Positions 42,768 to 52,213 of a DNA stretch of 64,000 nt are shown here, in pieces. The notes beneath the pieces are model-generated. The model searched no databases. It worked only from the letters and a program-made list of their open reading frames with translations, and had not been told where the DNA came from. Each line of letters starts with the position of its first letter. Positions within the stretch are counted from its first letter, which is position 1. Source of the DNA: Clostridia bacterium (GTDB lineage: Bacteria > Bacillota > Clostridia > Christensenellales > Aristaeellaceae); NCBI GenBank assembly GCA_017512985.1, contig JAFWEJ010000015.1, positions 1 through 64,000 of the forward strand, given 5' to 3'. The position numbers and the translations under genes were made by a program.

Positions 42768-43985
42768 TCAGATCAGCCGGATGCCGGCGGCCATCTGTTC
42801 GTTGTTGTAGCGCTTGATCAGCGCGTGGATCCTGTCGTAGGGATTCAGGAGCTTGCTGAGGCTGCGGTCATGGTTCAGCGTGGCGATGATGAAGGAGATA
42901 TACTTGCTCAGATCCGCTTCGACGAACCATTCGGTCTCCGCCAGTTCGGGCTTGCGGTAGGTGAGGTTGGTGGAAATCACCCGGTCGATGAACCCGTTGC
43001 GGTAGGCTTCTTCGAAGGCGTCGATGCCGTTGGTGAACAGGGCAAAGGTGGCGCCGGCGAAGATCCGGTTGGCCTTGCGCTTTTTCAGCTCCCTGGCCAG
43101 GTCGATGATGCTTTCTCCGCTGGAGATCATATCGTCCGCAACGAAAACGTCTTTGCCCTCGACGCTGTCGCCCAGGTATTCATGGGCAACGATGGGGTTG
43201 CGGCCGTTGACGATGCGGGTATAGTCCCGCCGCTTGTAGAACAGGCCCATATCCAGGCCCAGGACAGAAGCATAGAAGATGTTGCGGTCAATGGCGCCTT
43301 CATCCGGGGAGACGATCATCATGTGCTCCTTGTCGATCCGGAGGGTCTTGTCCTTTTTGAGCAGGGCCTTGAAGATCTGGTAGCTGGGCATGATGCTCTC
43401 GAAACCGGTGGTGGGGATGGCGTTCTGAACCCGGGGATCGTGGGCGTCAAAGGTGATGATGTTGGAGACGCCCATATTCTCGAGTTCCTGGAGCGCCATG
43501 GCGCAGTCCAGGCTTTCCCGCGAGGCACGGCGGTGCTGGCGGCCTTCATACAGCATGGGCATGATGACCGTGACGCGCTTGGCTTTGCCGCCCATGGCGG
43601 CGATGATCCGCTTCAGGTTGGCAAAGTGTTCATCCGGGCTCATGGGGATTGTCTGCCCGAACATTTTGTATTCCACATTGTATGCGCCGGGGTCACAGAG
43701 AATATACATATCGTAACCGCGGATGCTTTCCTTGATCATGCCCTTGCCTTCGCCGTTTCCGAAACGGGGACAGGTGACGTCGATCAGGAAATCCTGCCGT
43801 TCGGCGCCGGGCGTTGTGCTCATATCGCCGGGCATGGACTCCTCGGTATGATCCTGCCATTTTTTCAGCCAGCTGTTGACCTTTGCGCCCATCTCCTCAG
43901 TTCCGGGCATTGCGATGAGCCCCAGGGGACCGACGGGATAAGTGAGAAAAGAGTCTTTGTTCCAGGTGCTGACAAAATCTGTCAT
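42768..43985 (-). CDS. prs: Ribose-phosphate pyrophosphokinase, long form
   Basis: About 405 residues from ATG 43985 (GGGAGGTTCGTC upstream). It makes PRPP from ribose 5-phosphate and ATP. Recognisable features are MPMLYEGRQHRRASRESLDC (the PRPP synthetase flexible loop), ITFDAHDPRVQN, IVSPDEGAIDRNIFYA and the PRPP loop VFVADDMISSGESIIDLA. The protein is longer than standard PrsA (about 315 residues), with extra N-terminal and internal sequence, as seen in a Clostridia-type second Prs. It could be a paralogue rather than the only PRPP synthetase. Confidence 0.85.
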   Translation of the reverse strand: MTDFVSTWNKDSFLTYPVGPLGLIAMPGTEEMGAKVNSWLKKWQDHTEESMPGDMSTTPGAERQDFLIDVTCPRFGNGEGKGMIKESIRGYDMYILCDPGAYNVEYKMFGQTIPMSPDEHFANLKRIIAAMGGKAKRVTVIMPMLYEGRQHRRASRESLDCAMALQELENMGVSNIITFDAHDPRVQNAIPTTGFESIMPSYQIFKALLKKDKTLRIDKEHMMIVSPDEGAIDRNIFYASVLGLDMGLFYKRRDYTRIVNGRNPIVAHEYLGDSVEGKDVFVADDMISSGESIIDLARELKKRKANRIFAGATFALFTNGIDAFEEAYRNGFIDRVISTNLTYRKPELAETEWFVEADLSKYISFIIATLNHDRSLSKLLNPYDRIHALIKRYNNEQMAAGIRLI

Positions 43986-44028
43986 GACGAACCTCCCATA
44001 CGTGGTCGAGAACGTTACCGACGGGATC

Positions 44029-44057
44029 ATTATACTCTCAAAAAACAGGAATGAGAA
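44029..44057 (-). promoter_or_regulatory. Promoter of the prs-like gene
   Basis: TATAAT (44034-44029) and TTCTCA (44057-44052) on the minus strand with a 17-base spacer. Confidence 0.5.
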
Positions 44058-44103
44058 GTGAGAATTTGGTTGTTTCTGTTCCTTTTTTTGCCATGCGGCG
44101 CGC

Positions 44104-44132
44104 TTGCGCGGGAGGAATGATTTTATTATAAT
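44104..44132 (+). promoter_or_regulatory. Promoter of the polysaccharide deacetylase gene
   Basis: TTGCGC (44104-44109), a 17-base spacer and TATAAT (44127-44132), 44 bases before the ATG. Confidence 0.55.
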
Positions 44133-44176
44133 AAAGCGTCGCGAAAGAAACACTGCCGGAATCAGAAAGGAATCCT

Positions 44177-45523
44177 ATGAAACGAACCGTTCGGGCTGTC
44201 CTGGGCGCCGTACTGGCGGCGTGCATGATCGGAGGCGCCGCAGGCGCCGAAGGCATACAGGCCTGCCACAGGGTGGAGAACACTTCCAAAACGACCACCC
44301 AGGGCAATAAATCCCAGATCGAGCTGTGGCATGTGGAAACAGCGCTTCCCGATGTTACGGAAGAGATTAACGGGCTGGCGGAAGCCTGGGCGGAAGAGAT
44401 CGGCCCGACACTTGAAAAAGCCGGCAACAACGGGAAAAAGAACAGCAGGCTGGACGTGGATATCCGCTACAGCCGGACCGGGCTGAGCTGGCTGAGTTTT
44501 ATGGTGCAGGCCCGGACCGTATACCACCAGAAACTGACCGGCCAGCGGATTACGACCCGGACCTATGACATGGAGACCGGCCGGCGTATTTTCCTGACGG
44601 ACATCTTTGAGGAAGACGAGGATATCTGGGACACCCTGAGCAGCCGTGTAAGGCAGGCGCTGACGGAATACTGGCCCGACGAGGAGCCGGACGCCGGCGC
44701 CCTGGAGCAGCTCTGCGCGCGTGAGTCCCTGGAACAGGCGGAGTTTACGCTTCACGGGATGTCCCTGGTGCTGCATTATCCGGCGGAAACACTCTACCCG
44801 GCATACCATACGCTGATGGAAGTGACCTTCTTCTATCCGGAGATCCGGGAGATGATGACGGAGGAGGCCAGGCTGCAGACGGACAACCTGTCATACTACA
44901 AAACCTGCGCGCTGACCTTTGACGACGGGCCGAGCACAACGAACACGCCGAAGGTGCTGAACGCCCTGATGGAAACCGGGGCCAGGGGAACGTTCTTTGT
45001 GATCGGGAACCGGATCAAGGACAACCGCTTCCTGGTGCAGCAGGAACACGACGAAGGACACGCGATCGGATCGCACAACTGGCACCACGGCAACGTGACC
45101 AAGTCCACAGACCACGCGCTCCGGATCATGCCCGGGAAGGTGAACGAGGCGATGATCAAATCCATCGGAATCCCGGTGCGGTACGACAGGGTGCCGGGCG
45201 GACGCTACCCGCGCATGGTCGAGGTCAAGGTCGGCTGGGCATATATCCAGTGGAGCCTGGACACCTACGACTGGCGCGGACGCAAGACGTCCGAGGTGCT
45301 GAGCTCCGTGAAAAAAAAGATCCGTGACGGAGATATCATTCTCTGCCACGACATCAAGGACAATACCCCTGAATCCACACGCCAGATCGTCCGGTACCTG
45401 GAGGAGCAAGGGTATATGCTGCTCACGGTTGACGAGCTTTTTGCCAAGGACGGAGTCAAACTTGAAAAATACAAGGTGTATTTCCGCTGCGAAAACGGGG
45501 ATACTTCCATGCGGAACGACTGA
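44177..45523 (+). CDS. Secreted polysaccharide deacetylase with DUF3298-like N-domain (PdaC-like)
   Basis: A 448-residue exported enzyme that probably N-deacetylates peptidoglycan or another surface glycan. After the signal (VRAVLGAVLAACMIGGAAGA), residues about 45-220 form a DUF4163/DUF3298-type region (YDMETGRRIFLTDIF), as in PdaC and RsiV. The NodB domain follows: Asp249-Asp250 (TFDDGP), metal His300 and His304 (SHNWHHGN), RVPGGRYPR, DTYDWRGR and ILCHDIKDN. All five catalytic motifs are intact. AAAGGAA precedes the ATG. It is convergent with the diguanylate cyclase gene. Confidence 0.9.
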   Translation: MKRTVRAVLGAVLAACMIGGAAGAEGIQACHRVENTSKTTTQGNKSQIELWHVETALPDVTEEINGLAEAWAEEIGPTLEKAGNNGKKNSRLDVDIRYSRTGLSWLSFMVQARTVYHQKLTGQRITTRTYDMETGRRIFLTDIFEEDEDIWDTLSSRVRQALTEYWPDEEPDAGALEQLCARESLEQAEFTLHGMSLVLHYPAETLYPAYHTLMEVTFFYPEIREMMTEEARLQTDNLSYYKTCALTFDDGPSTTNTPKVLNALMETGARGTFFVIGNRIKDNRFLVQQEHDEGHAIGSHNWHHGNVTKSTDHALRIMPGKVNEAMIKSIGIPVRYDRVPGGRYPRMVEVKVGWAYIQWSLDTYDWRGRKTSEVLSSVKKKIRDGDIILCHDIKDNTPESTRQIVRYLEEQGYMLLTVDELFAKDGVKLEKYKVYFRCENGDTSMRND

Positions 45524-45535
45524 CAGCGGACGGGA

Positions 45536-47464
45536 CTATTTTCCAGCTTTCGGTTTTGCGGACGGCTGCCTTCCGGTAAAGGCGGCCTTTTTCTTTTGCT
45601 TGACCTTATACATGAGGGAGTCGGCAGCGTTGATGCAGTCGTCCATCGGGAGCCGTTTTTCCGAGCCGGTCCGGACCAACCCGATGGAGAAACTGAGGGT
45701 GAACGGCATGCCGGAGGAGCGGTTGTAATCGTTGGCGGCTTCCTGGATCCTCTCGTCCAGATGCCTGATCCTGCCGGTGTCGATGATGATGAATTCGTCT
45801 CCGCCGTAGCGCATGATGAAAGCGTCGGCGGAGCAGGTGCGCTGCAGGATGCGGGCGGAGAGCTTCAGGGCCGCGTCACCGGTTTCGTGGCCGAAACGGT
45901 CGTTGATGGATTTCATGTCGTCCATATCGATAAAGAGCACCTGGACGGAGCCTTCGGACGCCAGCAGGTCGTCGAAGCGCTGCTGGCCGAAACGGGCCAG
46001 GCCGAAACGGTTGTACAGCCCGGTCAGCGCGTCGTGCACATACAGGTCGTCCAGCGTATCGTTCAGGTTGTGCAGCAGGCTCTTTTTACGCACGTTTTCA
46101 ATAGCGATCTCCAGGAAGTTGAGGATGCTTTCATGCAGGTTCAGTTTGGCCGCGGTGCAGATACCGTCGAGCACGAGGTAACCGATGGAATAGGTGTTGT
46201 AATGGAGCGGATAGAACATCAGGAAAGATTCCTGCTCCATCAGTTCCCGGGGAAGCAGGTCAGAGGTCGGGAAACGGACTATATCGCCGCCGCCGCTGTG
46301 CCGTGCCGGATCCGGGCTGTAGAGCACCATGGTCGTATCAAAGCTCTCGGCGTAATTCGGCCACATGCTTTTATCATAATTGTCGAAATAGTATTCATTG
46401 ATGCACAGGTAGATATCATCGCAGCCGAAGATGGTGTGGTTCTTGCTGATGACTCTCATCAGGTCCGGCAGATCCTCCGCCTCGAACAGGTCTTCAGCCA
46501 TCTGGTCCTGCTGAACATAGAAGGAACGGAGAAAACGGGTCTGCTGGAAATACAGGTCACGGATTACGCCGCGGCGGGGCGCGTTATGGCAGCCGCAGGA
46601 TTCGGAACAGATCAGTTCAAAATCGAAAGGAATCCGGGCGGGGAGATTTTCTTTGCGGATCAGGCGGAGCAGCACATCGGCGGCAAAGTAATCCAGTTTG
46701 CTGTGGTCGGCATGCACGGTGGACAGGCGGGGACTTGAAAGCTCCGCGCTGGTGAGGTTGTCGAAACCGCAGACCAGCACGTCCCGCGGAACGCGCACGC
46801 CGTTTTCCTGCAGCGTTTCCATGAGGCCGAGCGCCATTTCATCGTTGGCACAGATGAAGGCGTCGGGCAGGGGTTCCCTGTTCCGGATCCAGCGCCTGGC
46901 GACACTGATACCATCGCTGGTGCGCCAGGTGGCGCGGATAATTTCCGTATTGCTGTCCGGGATGCCGTTATCCCGGCAGGCGTCGCGGAACCCTTCCAGC
47001 CGCTCAAGCCCTTCCGGACAGTTGTTGTCCATGTTTCCGGTCAGGTAGACCAGGCGGCGGGCACCGTGTTCCAGAATGATATGCTCCGCCATCCTACACT
47101 GCGCCTGGCGGTTATCAAAATGGACAAGGGTGCATCCTGCCAGTTCGCAGCCGATGGCAACGGCCGGAATGCCGCTGTTCAGCACGAGCTGTTCCACTTC
47201 CTCCCGCGCTTCCCGGAGGATGATCTGGTTGCTCTGCACCAGTATGCCGTCAAAAGAGGACAATTCGGGCAGACGGAAAACGGAGTATTCGCTCCTGTCC
47301 TTATCGTTTCCTATGTCCTTGCCGAAACAGTCGAACACGCAGACCTGGACTTCCGGATGATCAACGGTATACTGAAGCAGGCCGTGAAGCGTGTTCTCCA
47401 CGAGCTCGTAATTCCAGTCGACAGTAAAGAAAGCGATCCGGATCCTGCCCTGTTTATCCGCCAT
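45536..47464 (-). CDS. Diguanylate cyclase with a LacI-type ligand-binding sensor domain
   Basis: A 642-residue protein with no signal peptide or TM helix, so probably cytoplasmic. Residues about 8-285 match the LacI/GalR effector-binding core (IRIAFFTVDWNYELV, FICANDEMALGLME, DVLVCGFDNLTSAELSSPRLSTV) but lack the helix-turn-helix. A middle region (about 300-465) resembles GAF-like domains. The C-terminus is a GGDEF domain with an intact active site (RYGGDEF near residue 554), so it should make cyclic di-GMP in response to a small ligand, perhaps a sugar. No phosphodiesterase lies nearby. Confidence 0.87.
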   Translation of the reverse strand: MADKQGRIRIAFFTVDWNYELVENTLHGLLQYTVDHPEVQVCVFDCFGKDIGNDKDRSEYSVFRLPELSSFDGILVQSNQIILREAREEVEQLVLNSGIPAVAIGCELAGCTLVHFDNRQAQCRMAEHIILEHGARRLVYLTGNMDNNCPEGLERLEGFRDACRDNGIPDSNTEIIRATWRTSDGISVARRWIRNREPLPDAFICANDEMALGLMETLQENGVRVPRDVLVCGFDNLTSAELSSPRLSTVHADHSKLDYFAADVLLRLIRKENLPARIPFDFELICSESCGCHNAPRRGVIRDLYFQQTRFLRSFYVQQDQMAEDLFEAEDLPDLMRVISKNHTIFGCDDIYLCINEYYFDNYDKSMWPNYAESFDTTMVLYSPDPARHSGGGDIVRFPTSDLLPRELMEQESFLMFYPLHYNTYSIGYLVLDGICTAAKLNLHESILNFLEIAIENVRKKSLLHNLNDTLDDLYVHDALTGLYNRFGLARFGQQRFDDLLASEGSVQVLFIDMDDMKSINDRFGHETGDAALKLSARILQRTCSADAFIMRYGGDEFIIIDTGRIRHLDERIQEAANDYNRSSGMPFTLSFSIGLVRTGSEKRLPMDDCINAADSLMYKVKQKKKAAFTGRQPSAKPKAGK

Positions 47465-47519
47465 TACAAAAAGTCCTTTATGATCAGAGGATTGTAAAGT
47501 TATATATCGTGACTATTAT

Positions 47520-47548
47520 ATTATAGCTGTTTATGACTGTGCAGTCAA
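47520..47548 (-). promoter_or_regulatory. Promoter of the diguanylate cyclase gene
   Basis: TTGACT (47548-47543), a 17-base spacer and TATAAT (47525-47520) on the minus strand, 55 bases before the start. Confidence 0.65.
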
Positions 47549-47571
47549 CATGGAGAACCGTCCAACCCCCC

Positions 47572-47600
47572 TATACAAAGCAGGCCCTGAATGATATAAT
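47572..47600 (+). promoter_or_regulatory. Promoter of the DUF6273-NAGPA-Lgt-like operon
   Basis: TATAAT (47595-47600) with a weak -35 TATACA (47572-47577) at 17-base spacing. Confidence 0.45.
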
Positions 47601-47655
47601 ATACAAGATATAGAACATCTGACCGGGGACAAACCCAAGCGAAAGGCGAAACGGC

Positions 47656-48558
47656 ATGAAAAGAAGGATCGGATTACGTCTGCTGCAGCGGGCGGGGGCC
47701 CTTGCGCTCCTTGCTGCGGTGCTGGTCCTTTCTGTTTCTGCGCTGGCAGAGGACGGGCTGCGCGGATATACCAAAGAAGACGGTTATGTCTATCTTCGCC
47801 TGGGACGGTATCCGCAGACAGCGGACGGCGGGATCGAGCCGATCCTCTGGCGGGTGCTGACAGCCGACGAAGACAAGGCTTACCTGCTCAGTGAATATAT
47901 CCTTTTTGCCCGGGCAATGCATAACAACCGGGGAGAATATGTAAAATTCAAAGGCGATTTTGCACAGACAGAGCTTTGCAATTACCTGAACACGACTTTT
48001 ACGCAGGATGCTTTTACCGAAGAAGAACTGTCCATGCTACTCCCATGCGAAAACTACGGCAAAGTGTTCCTGATCACCCGTGAGGATATGAAGAACAGGG
48101 ACATCGGCCTGGGAGCCTGGACATCCAGAAAAAACCCGACGCTCAGGCAGATTGAAGAGGATCCCGCTGTCCGCGCATGGGGAACGGAATGGGCAATTAA
48201 AAACAACGGTTACGATCCGGAAGAATACCCGGATCCGAAGGTTAAGGTCCGGAACAGTACCAATACCGCGAATATCACCCTGGGTGAGAAACGGCTTTAT
48301 GTATTCCAGGCGAAATACGGCTCCTGCAGCCCGTACTGGGGACGCTCGCCCTCCACAACAGAGAAGAACCAGGCCGTCTGCACAAAGGACGGGGGACAGG
48401 TCGGCCGGATTGAGGTGGGCCGTGACAACGAAGGCGTACGCCCTGCCCTGTACCTGGCCGCGGGCAGTTACGAGATAGCTTCGGGAACGGGAACAAAGGA
48501 AGATCCGTTTGAAATTGTACCGGCAAGCGCCGCTGAATATAAGGAGGAAACACCATGA
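47656..48558 (+). CDS. Secreted DUF6273 protein
   Basis: A 300-residue exported protein (signal: LLQRAGALALLAAVLVLSVSALA). DUF6273, a C-type-lectin/FGE-like fold, is shown by YVYLRLGRYPQTADGGIEPI, WRVLTADEDKAYLLSEYIL, the ELCNYLNTTFTQDAFTEEE block and the closing EGVRPALYLAAG. Such domains often bind surface or extracellular ligands. It overlaps the NAGPA gene by 4 bases (ATGA), so it joins the second NAGPA/Lgt-like module. Ligand unknown. Confidence 0.78.
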   Translation: MKRRIGLRLLQRAGALALLAAVLVLSVSALAEDGLRGYTKEDGYVYLRLGRYPQTADGGIEPILWRVLTADEDKAYLLSEYILFARAMHNNRGEYVKFKGDFAQTELCNYLNTTFTQDAFTEEELSMLLPCENYGKVFLITREDMKNRDIGLGAWTSRKNPTLRQIEEDPAVRAWGTEWAIKNNGYDPEEYPDPKVKVRNSTNTANITLGEKRLYVFQAKYGSCSPYWGRSPSTTEKNQAVCTKDGGQVGRIEVGRDNEGVRPALYLAAGSYEIASGTGTKEDPFEIVPASAAEYKEETP

Positions 48559-49676
48559 ACCATAATGTGCTTCGCTGGGCCGTTGCCGTGCTGCTGCTTG
48601 CCGCGCTGGCGCTGGGCCTGTCCTCGCCGTCGACCGCAGAAGAAGCCGCCGGTAAACTGCCGATGGATTTCAGGCTGGGCGGATATCCGCCCAAAGCGGA
48701 CGGCTGGACTGTTGAGAAAGAGAAGGACGTGCCGGTTTCCGCCGAATACGAGGATCCCACGATCAGCGTCTCCATCAGACGCGGCACGCTTGAAAACCCT
48801 GTGAAAGGCGCGAAGGACAAATTACTGGAAACCTATGTGGCCCGGATCCGGATCGCGGACGTGTCCCAGCTGCGCACGGCCGCGAGCAACGACAACTATA
48901 AAAAGGGCGCTTCGGATCCCGAGAGCATGGCCAGGGACAAGATGGCCGTGATTGCCATGAACGGCGATTTCTTTAAAGGCGGAAACCGCGACGCGGGATA
49001 CCTTGTCCGGCAGGGGGAACTGATCCGGGATTACACGGGCAACAAACGAAAGGTGATCTTTGATATGCTGCTGATCGACAGCGAGGGGGATTTCCATGTA
49101 GTACCTTCCGCCGTTACGGAGAATATCGAAGCCTATATCAATGAAACGCTGACGCCCAAGGGCCTTACGGTCCTGCACACCTTCAACCTGGGCCCTGCGC
49201 TGGTTGTGGACGGCGAGGTGCAGGACATTTCCGCTTCCGAGGCGGCACGGCAGGGCGAATACCAGTGGTGCTACCCGCAGCAGCGGATCGCGCTGGTCCA
49301 GACAGGACACCTGGAGTACGCGATCGTTGAAGTGTACGGCCGGACGGATTCGTCGGCGGGCGTGAGCCTGCAGCAGTTCGCCGCGTATATCGCCGAGCAG
49401 TGCCCCGACGCGGTCATCGCGTACAACCTGGACGGCGGCGGATCCACGAACCTGATCTACACCTGGCGCAACGAGTCCGCGAAAACCGGCGCGGCCAGTT
49501 ACGACGATCTCTATTACGAACTGATCCATGAGGACGAAGCCGACTCCAGGAAAATCAAGGAAATGAAGAAGATGCGGAATCAGCTTGTCAAAAGCTGGCG
49601 GTGCGTCGCGCCCGGACACCGGGACATCCATGATCTTGTTTATTTCGCTTCCGCGTTCAATTCATTCCAGCAATAA
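48555..49676 (+). CDS. Secreted NAGPA-domain (phosphodiester glycosidase-type) protein, copy 2
   Basis: A 373-residue exported protein (signal: VLRWAVAVLLLAALALGLSS). Same family as copy 1, with MAVIAMNGDFFKGGN, FDMLLIDSEGDFHVVPS, HTFNLGPALVVDGEVQD, RIALVQTGHLEYAIVE and the acidic signature IAYNLDGGGSTNLIYTW; it has extra loops compared with copy 1. Probably removes sugars attached by phosphodiester bonds on surface polymers; the activity is inferred from the family. It is followed 18 bases later by an Lgt-like gene, as in copy 1. Confidence 0.85.
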   Translation: MNHNVLRWAVAVLLLAALALGLSSPSTAEEAAGKLPMDFRLGGYPPKADGWTVEKEKDVPVSAEYEDPTISVSIRRGTLENPVKGAKDKLLETYVARIRIADVSQLRTAASNDNYKKGASDPESMARDKMAVIAMNGDFFKGGNRDAGYLVRQGELIRDYTGNKRKVIFDMLLIDSEGDFHVVPSAVTENIEAYINETLTPKGLTVLHTFNLGPALVVDGEVQDISASEAARQGEYQWCYPQQRIALVQTGHLEYAIVEVYGRTDSSAGVSLQQFAAYIAEQCPDAVIAYNLDGGGSTNLIYTWRNESAKTGAASYDDLYYELIHEDEADSRKIKEMKKMRNQLVKSWRCVAPGHRDIHDLVYFASAFNSFQQ

Positions 49677-49694
49677 CCGTTCAGAGGAGTAAAA

Positions 49695-50750
49695 ATGGAA
49701 CCGATCAATGCCGGGCCTTTTACACTTTATCCCTTTGGCATCGCCACCGCGCTGCTGCTGGTTCCCTGCGCCCTGATTATGGCCCGGGGGATGAAGAAAC
49801 GCGGCCTGAAACGGGAAACGGCAAGCTGGATGGCCGTACTGTCAGTTCCCCTGTGCTTTATAACGGCACGGATCGGATACTGCCTGCTGATCATCGACCA
49901 GATCATCGAAACAGACGATTACCTCCGGGTTTTACGCGTATGGGAAGGCGGCTTCCTGCTGTGGGGAGCCATCGCAGGGCTCCTGGCAGCCGCCTGGATC
50001 ACCGGAAAGGCGACCGGCCAGCGTTCCGGAAAAATCGTCGACAGCGCGGTCATTCCGGCGTGCCTGATGATCGCCGCGATCCGACTGCTGTGCGGGCTGC
50101 TGTTTACGGAGCACGGGATCGGTTTTGCGCTGTCCAACTGGTTTGATCCGGAAGAGACAGATTATGCCAACCGCTTCAGCCTCTGGATCCTGGAGGATTA
50201 CTCCTTCTTTGAGCGTTTTCCCTTCGCGGCCGAGGATTTCTACGGGAACTGGTGCTGGGCTGTGTTCGTGCCGGAGGCTGCCTGGGCCTGCGTGATGGCA
50301 TGGATCACTTCCCGCTGCAAGGCCAGGGAAGGCGGGCGTACGGTTCTGTTCGTCCTCCTGTACGCCTGCAGCCAGATACTTTGGGAGGCCATGCTCTGCA
50401 GCCAGGTGATCTACCTGCCGTGGCAGGGCTTTGTGAAAGCGAACCAGATGCTGTGCGCCGCCGCGCTGATCACGGTTATCTGCATCAGCCTCAAGAAGCT
50501 GGAGAAGGGCGGGCGCGGGAAGGCCGCGCTGCGCTGCCTTGCCCAGGTGCTTCCCGCTGTCGGGATCGTAGTCGCGATGGAGTTTGCCGCCTTTGAGAAA
50601 AAGATCACCATGATTGAAACCTGGCCGGCCGACATCTGCCACCTGATCGAGGCGCTTGCCTGCCTGTGGATGGGCCTGGCCGCCGGAAGGCTGTGGCGAA
50701 AGGCTTACGCTTTACAAGATCCGAAGGGATCTGGTAAAATCATCCAGTGA
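49695..50750 (+). CDS. Lgt-like membrane protein, copy 2
   Basis: A 351-residue polytopic protein. RVWEGGFLLWGAIAGLLAAA aligns with the IWEGGLSFHGGLIGG region of Lgt, DSAVIPACLMIAAIRLLCGL with the GRIGNF region, and LFVLLYACSQILWEAM with the Lgt helix near the EFLR motif. The catalytic His is Trp here and the Asn after Arg is lost, as in copy 1, so it is a divergent homologue. GAGGAGTAAAA ribosome site upstream. The rnf promoter lies inside its 3' end. Confidence 0.65.
   Translation: MEPINAGPFTLYPFGIATALLLVPCALIMARGMKKRGLKRETASWMAVLSVPLCFITARIGYCLLIIDQIIETDDYLRVLRVWEGGFLLWGAIAGLLAAAWITGKATGQRSGKIVDSAVIPACLMIAAIRLLCGLLFTEHGIGFALSNWFDPEETDYANRFSLWILEDYSFFERFPFAAEDFYGNWCWAVFVPEAAWACVMAWITSRCKAREGGRTVLFVLLYACSQILWEAMLCSQVIYLPWQGFVKANQMLCAAALITVICISLKKLEKGGRGKAALRCLAQVLPAVGIVVAMEFAAFEKKITMIETWPADICHLIEALACLWMGLAAGRLWRKAYALQDPKGSGKIIQ
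50711..50740 (+). promoter_or_regulatory. Candidate rnf operon promoter
   Basis: TTTACA (50711-50716), an 18-base spacer and TAAAAT (50735-50740), inside the end of the Lgt-like gene. It would give a leader of about 115 bases before rnfC. Confidence 0.5.
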
Positions 50751-50863
50751 ACAATCACCGGATATAACTCAACAGGAAGACCGCGCAGGAAACCGAGAGT
50801 GAAAAGACAGCCCGGGCATGCCTGCGGAAAATAAAAACTGATTATGAAAGGAGTCGGCCAGCA

Positions 50864-52213
50864 GTGAAAAACACATTTCGCGGCGGCGTTCATCCGGAAG
50901 GCCACAAAGACCTGAGCCGGGAAAGCCGTCTGCGCCTCTTCGACCCGAAGGGAGAGATGGTTTTCCCGTTATCCATGCATATCGGAAAACCCGCGAAACC
51001 GGTTGTCAAAAAGAATGATGAGGTGAAGGTGGGCCAGCTGCTCGCCGAAGCGGACGGCTTTATCTCCGCGCCGATCCATTCCAGCTGTTCCGGAACGGTC
51101 AAGGCGATCGAGAAGCGCCGGGTGCTCGGCGGCGGCATGGCGGAATGCATTGTCATTAACAACGACGGCCAGTTCACACCGTTTGCCGATTATACACAGC
51201 GGGCGGACGCAGCGCAGCTGTCCAACCAGGACATTATCCAGCGGGTGAAGGACGCCGGCATCGTCGGCCTGGGCGGCGCGGGCTTCCCGACAGCCGTGAA
51301 ACTGATGCCGAAAAACGCGGACGCGATCGAATATGTGATCGCCAACGGCGCGGAATGCGAACCGTACCTGACCTGCAACGACCAGCTGATGCGGATCCAT
51401 TCCAACGAGATCGTGGAAGGCCTGGAGCTGGTGCTGCGGCTGTTCCCGAACGCGGACGGCGTGATCTGCATTGAAGACAACAAGCCCGAGGCCATCGAGG
51501 CCATGAGCCGCGCCGCGTCGGACAAGCCCCGGATCACCGTGCGGACGATGGTCACCAAGTATCCGCAGGGCGGCGAGCGCAGCCTGATCCAGGCGGTGGC
51601 CGGCGTGGATTTCCCCACCAGCAAACTGCCGGCGGACGTCGGCTGCGTGGTGCAGAACGTCGGTACGCTCTATGCGATCCAGAAGGCGGTGCTCTACGGC
51701 GAACCGCTTTACAGCCAGTGCTTCACCATCACGGGAGAAGCCGTTGCGGAACCCGGAAACTATATGGTCCGGGTCGGCACGAGCTACTCGGAACTGCTGG
51801 AAGCGGCCGGCGGCGTGAAGGAAGGCCTGGAGATCAAAAAGGCCCTTTCCGGCGGGCCTATGATGGGCGTCGCAGTGACAGACCTGAGCATCCCGATCCA
51901 GAAACAGAACAACGGCCTGACGCTGCTGGCGGAGGATCCGGTGGAACAGGCGGAAGCCATCATGACCAGCTGCCTGCGCTGCGGGCGCTGCACCACGGTG
52001 TGCCCGATGGGCCTTACGCCCCAGCTGATGGCGGACGCCGCCATTGCCGGGGATTATGAGCGGTATGAAAAGAAACTGTACGGCATGGACTGCATCCAGT
52101 GCGGCAGCTGCAGCTTTGCCTGCCCGGCCAAGCGGCCGCTGACGCCGACCTTCAAACAGGCCAAGGCCGAGATTCTGGAGAGAAGAAAACGGGAAGGAGG
52201 CGCCCAGAAATGA
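50864..52213 (+). CDS. rnfC: Rnf complex subunit RnfC
   Basis: The NADH-binding, iron-sulfur subunit of the sodium- or proton-pumping ferredoxin:NAD oxidoreductase. 449 residues from GTG 50864 (AAAGGAG 10 bases upstream). It has the SLBB/NADH:FMN-binding part (GIVGLGGAGFPTAVK, GAECEPYLTCND) and two 4Fe-4S motifs: CLRCGRCTTVCPMG and CIQCGSCSFACPAKRPL. It is peripheral, on the cytoplasmic side. First gene of rnfC-DG-E-A-B, followed by the flavin-cytochrome fusion. Confidence 0.95.
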   Translation: MKNTFRGGVHPEGHKDLSRESRLRLFDPKGEMVFPLSMHIGKPAKPVVKKNDEVKVGQLLAEADGFISAPIHSSCSGTVKAIEKRRVLGGGMAECIVINNDGQFTPFADYTQRADAAQLSNQDIIQRVKDAGIVGLGGAGFPTAVKLMPKNADAIEYVIANGAECEPYLTCNDQLMRIHSNEIVEGLELVLRLFPNADGVICIEDNKPEAIEAMSRAASDKPRITVRTMVTKYPQGGERSLIQAVAGVDFPTSKLPADVGCVVQNVGTLYAIQKAVLYGEPLYSQCFTITGEAVAEPGNYMVRVGTSYSELLEAAGGVKEGLEIKKALSGGPMMGVAVTDLSIPIQKQNNGLTLLAEDPVEQAEAIMTSCLRCGRCTTVCPMGLTPQLMADAAIAGDYERYEKKLYGMDCIQCGSCSFACPAKRPLTPTFKQAKAEILERRKREGGAQK

